A stretch of 43,757 nt of DNA. Origin: Planctomycetota bacterium. Its GTDB lineage: Bacteria > Planctomycetota > MHYJ01 > JACPRB01. Location of the stretch: assembly GCA_035574235.1 (NCBI GenBank), contig DATLZA010000027.1:1-43757 (forward strand), read 5' to 3'. Positions within the stretch are counted from its first letter, which is position 1. Every line of letters starts with the position of its first letter. This document shows positions 8,483 through 16,030 of the stretch, in pieces. The notes beneath the pieces are model-generated. The model did not search any database and was not told where the DNA came from. It saw only the letters and a list, made by a program, of their open reading frames with translations. The translations under genes were made by a program, and so were the position numbers.

Positions 8483-9402
8483 GGAAGGCGCCCTACGTCC
8501 TGGCGATCCTGGCGACCTTCGGGGTGGGGATCGCGGATCTGGCGCTTCTCGGGGTCCCCGCCTTCCGGAACGGCTGGTGGACGATGGCCCTGTTCGCGGT
8601 CCCCGCGGCGTTCCTGGGAATCGGGCGGCGCGGGGCGGGCGCGATCCGGTTCTGGGCCTGGGCCGTCTTTCTGGCGGGGCTGCTCGGGTATCCCGCGCTT
8701 CGACTCTGGGCGTTCCGCGTGCCTCAGGATCCGCCGGCGGTGTCGGTCGGGTCGCGGGCGCCGGACTTCACGCTTCCGGACGCCGAGGGGCGCCCGGTGT
8801 CGCTCGGGGAACTCGCGCGCGGAGGGCGCGTCCTTCTGGTTTTCTTCCGCGGCCCGGGCTGACCGGTCTGTCGGGCCGAGCTTTCGGCCCTGGCCGCCCG
8901 CCTGGAGGACTTCCGGAACTCGCGGGTGACCGTGGTCGCCGTGGGGCCGCAGCGCCCGGAGGACGCCCGCGCGCTCGGACTTCCGTTTCCGGTGCTCTCG
9001 GACGTCTCCCTCGAGGTGACGCGGCGGTACGGGCTTCTTCACCCGGGAGGCTTTCTGGGACGGGATGCGCCGCGGCCGGCGCTTCTGCTGCTGGGGCCCG
9101 ACCGGGTCGTGCGCTGGATCCGTCCCGCTCCGGATGTGCGGACGCGGCCGGCGCCGGAAGAAATTCTGGAAGCGCTCCGGAGCGCGCGCGGTCCGGGGGG
9201 GGGCGGGACGCCGCCGGTCAGAAGGGTTTCCGCGCGGTCGGCGCGGCGGCGGCCTTCGCCTCGGCGGCCAGCGCCTCGGCGAGCTCGCGCATTTCGCGGT
9301 CGCGCGCGGCGGCGGCGAGCAGCGCCTCCTCCGCCTGACGGGTTCCCTGCCGCGCCAGCGCGGCCAGCGCGGCCCGGCGCGTCTCGGCGGAATAGCCCTT
9401 GA
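8479..9402 (+). CDS. Membrane-anchored peroxiredoxin-like selenoprotein (TGA read as Sec)
   Basis: Begins at GTG 8479 (GTGA overlap with the lipoprotein). Residues 4-80 contain three membrane segments (near 6-26, 33-49 and 58-79). An AhpC/TSA redoxin domain follows from about residue 88, opening GSRAPDFTLPDAEGRPVSL. At 8860-8862 the frame meets TGA (codon 128), within FFRGPG-U-PVCRAEL; family members have Cys there. The same frame continues as clear redoxin sequence (VTVVAVGPQRPEDARALGL, then LLLLGPDRVVRWIRP), so this is one gene. A hairpin fitting a bacterial SECIS starts 11 nt after TGA. The redoxin fold ends near 9190; the remaining Arg/Pro-rich tail to 9402 runs antisense to the next gene and may not be functional. 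Likely a thiol/peroxide oxidoreductase; the substrate is unknown. A nonsense mutation or sequencing error is the alternative. Confidence 0.8.
8873..8890 (+). promoter_or_regulatory. Predicted bacterial SECIS hairpin
   Basis: Perfect 7-bp stem GGGCCGA (8873-8879) with TCGGCCC (8884-8890) and loop GCTT. The loop begins 18 nt after the TGA and has G as its first base. Both match what I recall of the bacterial SECIS consensus: apical loop about 16-37 nt after UGA, with a G in the first two loop bases. It would bind SelB carrying Sec-tRNA. Confidence 0.7.
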
Positions 9403-12400
9403 CGAGCCCCAGGAAGCGCGGGCGGCGCTCGACGATCCGCGAAAGCAGAGGCACCGACGCCGGGTTGGGCGCCGCCTCGAAGTAGGCGCAGCAAAGCTGC
9501 AGGAGGCGCTCGTCCTCCGTGGCCTCCATGAGCTTGCCCACTTCGGCGCCGAGCTGCGGGATCTTCAGCCGGGCCGCCAGCTCGAGCCCCCGCACGCGGC
9601 GCCCCTCGTCGGCGCTCCCCAGGAGCTGCCGCACCACCGGAGCCGCCAGCGGCGCCGGCCACCGCTCCGCCGCCTCGAGAATCATCCGGCGGACCTCGGG
9701 GGGGCCTTTCTCCGCCAGCTCGGCCAGGTGACCCGCGAGCGCCGGTCCGAGAAGCGGATCGATCACCTCGAGGAGCCGGGCGACGCGGTCCGGCGGCGTC
9801 TCGGGGCCCAGGACCTGCGCGAGCTCCCCGGCCACCTCGGCCGCCGCGAACCCCAGGGCCGTGGCCATCGCCTTGCGCGCCGCCGGGTCCGGCTCGTCCA
9901 GGAACGCCTCCAGGAGCCGCCGCACCGCCTCGCCGCCGATCGACAGGAGAATGTTCGCCGCGGTCAGGCGCTCCTCGGGCCGCGGCTTGCGGAGCGAGGC
10001 CAGAAGCACCGGGTAGGCCGCGGTCTTCGGGATGTCCTGGAGGATCGATTCGCACGCGATGGCGATTTCCTGGGGGGTGTCCGCGGCCGCGGCGCGCTTG
10101 CGAAGCACGGAGCCGGCGATCTCCGCCAGTTCCCGCAGGCACCCCACCGTGGCGGCGGCCGGGATCCACAGCGGGAGGATGTCCGTCGCCGTGCGGAAAA
10201 GCTCAGGCGTCTTGTCCTCCCAGAGCCGCTGCCGGAGCGGAGGAGCGGAGCGCTCGACCTCCAGCCGGCGCGTTCCCGGCGAAGCGAAGGCGAGCGACCG
10301 GCCCAGAAGATCGAACGCGCGGCGGCGGTGGCGACCGCTCGGGTCGGCGAAATGCGCCCCCAGGCGGTCCACGAGCTGCTCCGCGAGCGGCCGGAGCGCT
10401 CCGTACGCGAGCGTCTCGACGAGCGCGGGGAACTGCTGCTCGAGCTCCCCGGAGAGGAACTCGGCATACGGCCGGGCCAGAAGCTCCCGCGCGCGGATTT
10501 CGGAACGGATGGGCCTGGGCGGCGGGGCCACGGCGACGACCGTCCGGCCCTCCTCGGCGCGCGCGTACTCGCGGGAGCCGAACTCCACGTGGACGAACTG
10601 CTGCAGGAGGCCGGCGGCCGGCGTTCCGGGCGGCATCGAAAGGAAACTCACCAGGGCGCGCACCTCGTCCTCCGTGAGCCCCGAGGCGAGCGTTATGCTC
10701 TTGAGGGCGCGTTCGTCGATCTCCTTCACGAGGAAGGCGCCCGCCTCGCCGTAGAACTTGCGGTCGCCCGGCCGGCCGTTGACGACGAGCTCCCCCTCCG
10801 CCGTTCCGAGAACGACCGCCGGGACGCGCGCGCAGAGCTCCGTGAGCGCCCGGGAGGCCTCCCGGGCCGTCTCCTCGACGAGCGAATGCCCCGGCGGGTA
10901 GAGCTTGAGGGCGTCCACGGCGGCCTTGAAGAGGCGCAGGGCGTCCCGGAGCGCCGGAAGATGCTCGGGCGGAATCGGCCCCTCGGCCGCCCGCGCGGCG
11001 GCGCGCGCGTCGCGCTCGCGGACCTGGTAGGCCTTCTGGACGAGGTCGATGCCCTCGAGCCCCTCGCGGTCGAGGAAGCGGTCCCAGTGGTCGGCCTCCG
11101 CGCGCACCCGGTCGAAGGGCTCGGTGAACGCCTTGAGGAGGGTCTCGATGCGTCCGACGTCGAAGGAGGGCAGGAGCGTCAGGGACTCCACGAGGCGTTC
11201 GTCGAGGAGCGCGGCGAAATCGGCGGCGACCGCGGCATCCGAGGGCCGGCCGTTGATCGCGGGGCCGGCGGAGCCGGCGGAAAAGGTGAAGCCCGGCGCG
11301 GCCGCCAGGAGCGCCCGGAGTTCGTCCCGGAGCTGGGCGACGAATCCCGCGCTCACCTGGCTCCACTGCGGATAGAGCCGCCCGACCTTGAGCGCTCCGG
11401 CGAAGTGCCGCAGGGCGGCCAGCGCGTGCTCGAGGGCCGCCGGGGAGAGCGGCTCCTTGCAGGGCTCCAGCCGCGCGCGGCGCGCGCCCTCCCGCCGCGG
11501 GGGCCTGAGGATCTCCGCGCGGCGGCGCGCCACGGCGTCGAAGTGCCGGGCCCGGTCCTCCCGGCCGGCGCGCCCGTAGTGATAGGCCAGCTCGTCGGCC
11601 AGATGGGCGACGTCGCCCCCGTGGCGGGCCTCCTGAGCCACGCCCACGCGCGCGTGGAGATGGCGGCGCTCGTCGTCCGGCGAGGATTCCAGACGCGCCC
11701 GGCGGGCGTAGGAGGCCGGGAAGGAGAGAAGTTCCGTCTCCGTGTCCGACGTCACCAGGAGGCGCGCGCGCCGGGCCTCGTCGATGAGGTCCAGCATCTC
11801 CATGTCGTCCTGGCCCATGACCTCCTGGAGGAGATCGGGATCCACGTCCGCCCCGATGACGGCGGCGCCGAGGAGGAGCGTGTTGGCGCGGGCCGGAAGC
11901 GCTTCCGCCACGGCGCGCACCGCCCCGTCGAGGTCCCGAGGAAGGTCGGCGGGTCCCAGGGCCGGGATCTTCCATCGGCCGTCCGCCAGCCGCACGCGGC
12001 CCTTGAGGAGAAGCGCGCGGAGGGTCTCTTCGAGCCAGAGCGGGTTGCCGCCCGAGGACTCGACGAGCTGCCGCACGGCGTCGGGGGCGAAGTCGGCGTC
12101 CGGCAGGATCGCCTGGAGCATCCGGCCCATTTCCTCGGGGGTCAGGGGGCCCAGGGCGAGCGTGACGGCCGAGGGGCCGCGCTCGCGGAAGAAATCCCCC
12201 GCCCGCGTGCGGGCGAACGCCTCCGCGTCCAGGTCCGTGGCGGCGGCCAGGAGATACGGGACGCCCCGGGCGGCCGCCTGGCGGAGGGCCTCGAACGTGG
12301 CCGCGTCGGCGTGCTCCGCTTCGTCGAAGGTTACGAGGAGCGGTCCCTCGCGCGCCAGCTCCGCCAGGAGCGCGGGGAAGGCCTCCCAGAGGAGGCGCGC

Positions 12401-13342
12401 GTAGCGGGACAGCTCGAGCTCCGCGGGCCGGTCCGGGAGCGGGTACTCGCGGAGCACCACCGCGAGCGCGCTGCGGGGGTCGGGACCCAGCCGCAGGAGC
12501 GCCTCGCGCACGATGCGCGGATCGGTGACGGAGAGGCCGTCCACCGCCTCGGCGAGGCTCGCGTAGGGGAACCCGGCGCGGGGTTCCCGGCAGGTGGTCG
12601 AGAGCACCACGAACCGCTCGGAGCGGGCCCAGATTCCCAGCTCCCGCAGGAGCCGCGACTTGCCCAGGCCCGCGGGGCCGGTCACGAGCGCGCAAGAGGC
12701 GCCCACATGGCGGGCGTCCGAGGCCATCTGCCGGAGCTTGGCCTGTTCGGGCGCCCGGCCGATCAGCAGCGGACAGGGCAGGCCGCGGAAGACGCCGATT
12801 TCGGCGAGCACCGCCGGATCCAGGCGTCCGGCGACGGCGACGCGGTCGCGTCCCTGGCGCTTGGCGACGAAAAGCGCCAGTTCCGCCGCCTCGATGAGGA
12901 GCGTGGGCGAGCGGCCGTCCACGGGATAGGACGAGGCGGACGCGCTGGCGGTGAGGGCGACGCGCAGGCCGCCTTGGTCGTCCGCGCCGAGCGCGAACGG
13001 TTCGGAGCGCACGGCGGCGCGGAGGGTTTCGGCGCAGCGCAGGCCGCGCTCCTTGTCGGCTCCGGGCAGGAGCGCGCAGAACGCGTCCGCCGCCCAGCGG
13101 TAGAGGAGGGTGTCCGGTTCGGCGGCCGCGCGGAGCCGCCGGGCGACTTCGGAGAGCAGACGCTCCACGAGCGCCTTGGGGAAGCGCTCGGTGGCCGATC
13201 GGAAGCCGTCCAGGTCGAGCATTACGAGCGCGCCCTGGCCTCCGGGGACGCGTTCGCGAAGGTCCCTGAGAAGGGCGCGGCGGTTGGCCAGTCCCGTGAC
13301 GCGGTCCAGGAGCGCGGGGTCGGGCGCGGCGGAGGCGTTCAT
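9218..13342 (-). CDS. Giant GGDEF-like / ATPase / HEAT-repeat signalling protein
   Basis: A 1374-residue protein, ATG at 13342. Residues about 10-170 are a GGDEF-like domain whose signature is degenerate (WAADAF at 83-88 instead of GGDEF), so cyclase activity is unlikely. An STAND/AAA-type ATPase follows, with Walker A GPAGLGKS at 222-229 and a Walker B-like LLVTFDEAEHAD. The middle holds two diverged copies of one domain, each with a LYP motif and a NGRP motif (INGRPSDA and VNGRPGDR). The C-terminal 350 residues are alpha-helical HEAT-like repeats. No membrane segment is seen. Its ATG overlaps the kinase stop by 4 bp, so the kinase and this protein are probably made together. The kinase may phosphorylate or be scaffolded by it; this is inference. 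Confidence 0.75.
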   Translation of the reverse strand: MNASAAPDPALLDRVTGLANRRALLRDLRERVPGGQGALVMLDLDGFRSATERFPKALVERLLSEVARRLRAAAEPDTLLYRWAADAFCALLPGADKERGLRCAETLRAAVRSEPFALGADDQGGLRVALTASASASSYPVDGRSPTLLIEAAELALFVAKRQGRDRVAVAGRLDPAVLAEIGVFRGLPCPLLIGRAPEQAKLRQMASDARHVGASCALVTGPAGLGKSRLLRELGIWARSERFVVLSTTCREPRAGFPYASLAEAVDGLSVTDPRIVREALLRLGPDPRSALAVVLREYPLPDRPAELELSRYARLLWEAFPALLAELAREGPLLVTFDEAEHADAATFEALRQAAARGVPYLLAAATDLDAEAFARTRAGDFFRERGPSAVTLALGPLTPEEMGRMLQAILPDADFAPDAVRQLVESSGGNPLWLEETLRALLLKGRVRLADGRWKIPALGPADLPRDLDGAVRAVAEALPARANTLLLGAAVIGADVDPDLLQEVMGQDDMEMLDLIDEARRARLLVTSDTETELLSFPASYARRARLESSPDDERRHLHARVGVAQEARHGGDVAHLADELAYHYGRAGREDRARHFDAVARRRAEILRPPRREGARRARLEPCKEPLSPAALEHALAALRHFAGALKVGRLYPQWSQVSAGFVAQLRDELRALLAAAPGFTFSAGSAGPAINGRPSDAAVAADFAALLDERLVESLTLLPSFDVGRIETLLKAFTEPFDRVRAEADHWDRFLDREGLEGIDLVQKAYQVRERDARAAARAAEGPIPPEHLPALRDALRLFKAAVDALKLYPPGHSLVEETAREASRALTELCARVPAVVLGTAEGELVVNGRPGDRKFYGEAGAFLVKEIDERALKSITLASGLTEDEVRALVSFLSMPPGTPAAGLLQQFVHVEFGSREYARAEEGRTVVAVAPPPRPIRSEIRARELLARPYAEFLSGELEQQFPALVETLAYGALRPLAEQLVDRLGAHFADPSGRHRRRAFDLLGRSLAFASPGTRRLEVERSAPPLRQRLWEDKTPELFRTATDILPLWIPAAATVGCLRELAEIAGSVLRKRAAAADTPQEIAIACESILQDIPKTAAYPVLLASLRKPRPEERLTAANILLSIGGEAVRRLLEAFLDEPDPAARKAMATALGFAAAEVAGELAQVLGPETPPDRVARLLEVIDPLLGPALAGHLAELAEKGPPEVRRMILEAAERWPAPLAAPVVRQLLGSADEGRRVRGLELAARLKIPQLGAEVGKLMEATEDERLLQLCCAYFEAAPNPASVPLLSRIVERRPRFLGLVKGYSAETRRAALAALARQGTRQAEEALLAAAARDREMRELAEALAAEAKAAAAPTARKPF

Positions 13343-15318
13343 GGGCGGCGGATCTCCTCGAGCTCGCGGCGGGCTTCCTCGGCCAGCGGCGTTCCCTCGA
13401 GCGTCCGGAGGATCTCGGCCGCCTTGGGGTCTCGTCCGGCCGCGCGGCAGTAGAGGGCCAGGCCCCAGCGGTCTTCCGCGCGGTCGAGCAGGCCGCAGGC
13501 GGCCGCCAGGGCGGCCACGCCCTCGGGGCCCAGGTCGGACCAGTCGGCCGCGTCGGGTTCGTCCTCTGCGAGAAAGACGACGCGGTCCGGATAGGCTTTG
13601 AAGATCCGGACGTCGCGCAGGGTGCGGCCCCGCACGGAAAGCTCCGGAAGGACGGGGCGCAGGCGGCGCACGGCGTCCGAGAGGCGTTCCTTGAAGGCGA
13701 GGACGGCGTCGCGGTGCCGGGCGAGGCGGGCGGGGCCGGGTTCGGAGGGGGAGCCCAGGCCGAGCGCCTCGGGGGCCTCGGGGCGGAATTCGGCCAGGCG
13801 GCGGAGCGCGCGTTCGGCCGGAGGTTCCGTCTCCGGGGCGGGACGGAAAGCGACCCACGCGGCGGCTCCCGTCAGGACCGCGGCCGCCAGCGCCGCGGCC
13901 GCCGGCGCGGCCCGGCGCGACCGAGGGGGCGGAAGGGAAACCGCCCGCGTCCGGGAGGAGGAGGCGCTCCCGTCCAGGACGGCGCGGGCCTTCTGGAGGA
14001 TGGAGGCGATCTCCTGCGCCACGGCCAGCGCGCTCGGGGGGCGGCGTTCGCGTTCCTTCTCGAGGCATCGCAGGCAGAGCGCCTCGAGGTCCGCGGGGAT
14101 CGACCGCGTCCGCTCGCCGGCGGCGGCCCGCTCGCGGGCCACGGTGGACGGCGGGACCGGCCGGTCGCGCAGGGTCTGGAGGATCACTTTTCCCATGTCC
14201 CCGGCGAACGGAGGACGCCCGGTGAGGACTTCATAGAGGACCGCGCCCAGTCCGTAGACGTCCGTGCGGGCGTCCACTTCGTCGTTCCGCCCCGCGGCCT
14301 GCTCGGGGGACATGTACGAGGGCGTGCCGCTGATCATGCCGACGTCGTCGGCGAAATTTCCGAGCTGGCGGGCCAGGCCGAAGTCCAGGACGTACGGCCG
14401 TCCGTCCTTGGCGATGAAGATGTTGCCCGGCTTGAGGTCGCAGTGGAACGTGGGGATCGGCCGCGTGTGGGCGTAGTGGACCGCGTGGGCCACCTGGTAG
14501 AGCACGCCCAGCCAGCGTTCGGGGTCGGCGTCCCAGAGGGACTGCTTGCGTTGCTCGCGGTGGCGGCGGATTTCGTCGTACAGGGTGTGCCCTTCCAGGC
14601 ACTCCATGCTGATGTAGTAGACCTGGCCGACGCGGCCGATGTCGTAGACCGAGACGATGTTCGGGTGGCGCAGGCGGATGGCGTTGTGCGCCTCGTTGAG
14701 GAGGCTGGCCACGCGGGAATGGTGGCCGGAAGCGGTTTCCGAAGGCTGCGGCTTGATCCGCTTGAGGGCCACATACTGGTGGAGGTAGGTGTCCCACGCG
14801 CGGGAGACTTCGGCGATCCCGCCGCGGCCGAGGGGTTCGAGGATCACGTACTTGCCGAACCGCCGGGTGGTCTCGCGGAGCGCTTCCTGGACCTCGGGGG
14901 GTACGGGCAGGCAGCTGTTGACGATGATCGAGCTTTCGACGCACTTGTGGCCGTCGCCCGGCGGGGGCGGCCGGAGCGGACCTTGGCAGCGGCCGCACTG
15001 GTACGCGATGGCGTCGGGGCGGCGGTCCACGTTGACCAGAATCTCGCAGCTCGGGCAGAAGAGGATCTTCTTGTCCTGCTCCCCGAGCGCGCGCTCCACC
15101 GCCTCGCGCGTGACGTAGCCCTTCCGGACGAGAATCTCGCCCAGCCGCGGGGGCGGCGTCCCCTCGCGCCCGACCATCTCGCGCTGCGTGCGGAGGGCGT
15201 CCTCGAGCTGCTCCGGGCGCAGAAGTCCGTCCCGGACCAGGATCTGGCCGAGATCCGCCTTTTCGGGAACGGGCGGGAGGGAGGACGGCGCCGGAGCCTT
15301 CTCGGTGCGCGGTTCCAT
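13339..15318 (-). CDS. Membrane Ser/Thr protein kinase with zinc ribbon
   Basis: A 659-residue Hanks-type kinase. Residues 23-80 contain two copies of a short motif, LGQILVRDGLL and LGEILVRKGYV, like the N-terminal domain of PilB/GspE ATPases. A zinc ribbon follows (C88, C91, C108, C111). The kinase domain runs from about 154 to 440: Gly loop LGRGGIAEV, Lys186 in VALKR, catalytic HCDLKPGN (Asp294), DFG at 312-314, SPE at 337-339. The usual HRD is HCD, a non-RD kinase that may not need activation-loop phosphorylation. A single membrane segment near residue 475 precedes an extracytoplasmic helical domain. It leads the operon with the giant ATPase protein. Confidence 0.9.
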   Translation of the reverse strand: MEPRTEKAPAPSSLPPVPEKADLGQILVRDGLLRPEQLEDALRTQREMVGREGTPPPRLGEILVRKGYVTREAVERALGEQDKKILFCPSCEILVNVDRRPDAIAYQCGRCQGPLRPPPPGDGHKCVESSIIVNSCLPVPPEVQEALRETTRRFGKYVILEPLGRGGIAEVSRAWDTYLHQYVALKRIKPQPSETASGHHSRVASLLNEAHNAIRLRHPNIVSVYDIGRVGQVYYISMECLEGHTLYDEIRRHREQRKQSLWDADPERWLGVLYQVAHAVHYAHTRPIPTFHCDLKPGNIFIAKDGRPYVLDFGLARQLGNFADDVGMISGTPSYMSPEQAAGRNDEVDARTDVYGLGAVLYEVLTGRPPFAGDMGKVILQTLRDRPVPPSTVARERAAAGERTRSIPADLEALCLRCLEKERERRPPSALAVAQEIASILQKARAVLDGSASSSRTRAVSLPPPRSRRAAPAAAALAAAVLTGAAAWVAFRPAPETEPPAERALRRLAEFRPEAPEALGLGSPSEPGPARLARHRDAVLAFKERLSDAVRRLRPVLPELSVRGRTLRDVRIFKAYPDRVVFLAEDEPDAADWSDLGPEGVAALAAACGLLDRAEDRWGLALYCRAAGRDPKAAEILRTLEGTPLAEEARRELEEIRRP

Positions 15319-15359
15319 GGAGTCTTCCGGAGAGGCGCGGGGCCCCCCCGAACGAATGA

Positions 15360-15365
15360 ATTATA
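15360..15365 (-). promoter_or_regulatory. -10 box upstream of the kinase gene
   Basis: A perfect TATAAT on the minus strand (15365 to 15360) lies 41 nt before the kinase ATG. I find no good -35 at the normal distance, so an activator may be needed, or the match may be chance in an AT-rich patch. Confidence 0.35.
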
Positions 15366-15379
15366 CACTCCAGGGCGGC

Positions 15380-15934
15380 CTATTCGCCCGCGGTCTGCAG
15401 GAGGAGGGACTTGAGTTCGTTGTAGTACGTCGGATTCGCCAGATCGCGGGTCAACAGGTTATACACGCGGACCTTGCGGTTCTGGCGGTCGAGGATGAAA
15501 ACGTCATCCTTGGACGCCCCCCAGCGGGACCAGACGTTCCCCGAGGGCGTGATGTCGTCCTGGAGCCAGGGAATCGTCCGGCCCGTCGTGATCGTTCCGT
15601 TGCCGGACTCCTCGCCGAGGACGTTGATTCCGAGGATCCGGATGGCGGTGGCCGGGTTGGCGGTCAGAAGCTCGGTCTGCATTTCGTCCAGTTTCCCGAA
15701 CTGGGTCTGGCAATAGCTTCAGGTGGCGTGGCCGAAGTACCAGGCCGAGACTTGATCCAGGTAATCGCGGGGCGAGACCTTCTGATTGTAGGTGGCCGAG
15801 TTCGGGTTGACGTCGGTGAGGGAGAAATCGGGCATGACGGGGGGAGGGCCGTCCGAGTCGGAATCCTCGCGGCAGGCCGCTGCGAGGGCCAGAGCCGCCA
15901 GGAGCGCCGGTCGGATCAGCGTCGTGCCGCGCAT
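15380..15934 (-). CDS. Exported redoxin selenoprotein (TGA read as Sec)
   Basis: Reads from ATG at 15934 through an in-frame TGA at 15721-15719 (codon 72) to the stop at 15380, giving 184 residues. The N-terminus is a lipoprotein-like signal (LALAAAC, Cys21) followed by an Asp-rich linker. The thioredoxin-like core includes PDFSLTDVNPNSATYN, then YFGHAT-U-SYCQTQFGKLD, where U is Sec72 and Cys75 completes a UxxC motif. After the TGA the frame stays plainly protein-like (IRILGINVLGEE, DDVFILDRQNRKVRVYNLL). An SD-like GGAGG (15944-15940) precedes the ATG by 5 nt, and a SECIS-like hairpin follows the TGA. Likely a periplasmic or outer-surface thiol oxidoreductase. A pseudogene is the alternative but is disfavoured by the hairpin and by the second such gene nearby. 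Confidence 0.8.
15688..15704 (-). promoter_or_regulatory. Predicted bacterial SECIS hairpin
   Basis: On the minus strand a perfect 6-bp stem, CCAGTT (15704-15699) with AACTGG (15693-15688), closes a 5-nt loop CGGGA. The loop starts 21 nt after the TGA and has G in its second position. This fits the same bacterial SECIS rules as the hairpin at 8873, with unrelated sequence. Confidence 0.7.
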
Positions 15935-15991
15935 TGGGACCTCCGCCAACGTAGCGCGGGGCCGGGCCGGGAGCAACGGAAACCCGCGCGT

Positions 15992-16021
15992 TTCTTGTGG
16001 CCCGCCCCGCTTTCCGATAAA
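15992..16021 (+). promoter_or_regulatory. Possible promoter for the aminotransferase operon
   Basis: TTCTTG (15992-15997) and GATAAA (16016-16021) are 18 nt apart. The -10 ends 9 nt before the ATG at 16031 and there is no Shine-Dalgarno sequence, so the mRNA may be nearly leaderless. The -35 is weak. Confidence 0.4.
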
Positions 16022-16030
16022 GTTCTTCCC

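Noticed and set aside
8479-9402. Calling the redoxin at 8479 a nonsense-mutated pseudogene
   Set aside because: Only one stop, exactly at the redox Cys, an intact frame on both sides, a SECIS-like hairpin, and a second such gene nearby favour a selenoprotein. Not fully excluded without the genome's Sec genes.
9065-13453. A very long plus-strand open frame (about 1460 codons) opposite the giant protein gene
   Set aside because: Its translation is Arg/Gly/Glu-rich without domains, while the minus strand reads GGDEF-like, ATPase and HEAT domains. It is an antisense by-product of high GC content.
15380-15934. Two separate small genes (15380-15682 and the part before 15721)
   Set aside because: The same frame continues across the TGA, and the two halves together make one redoxin domain.
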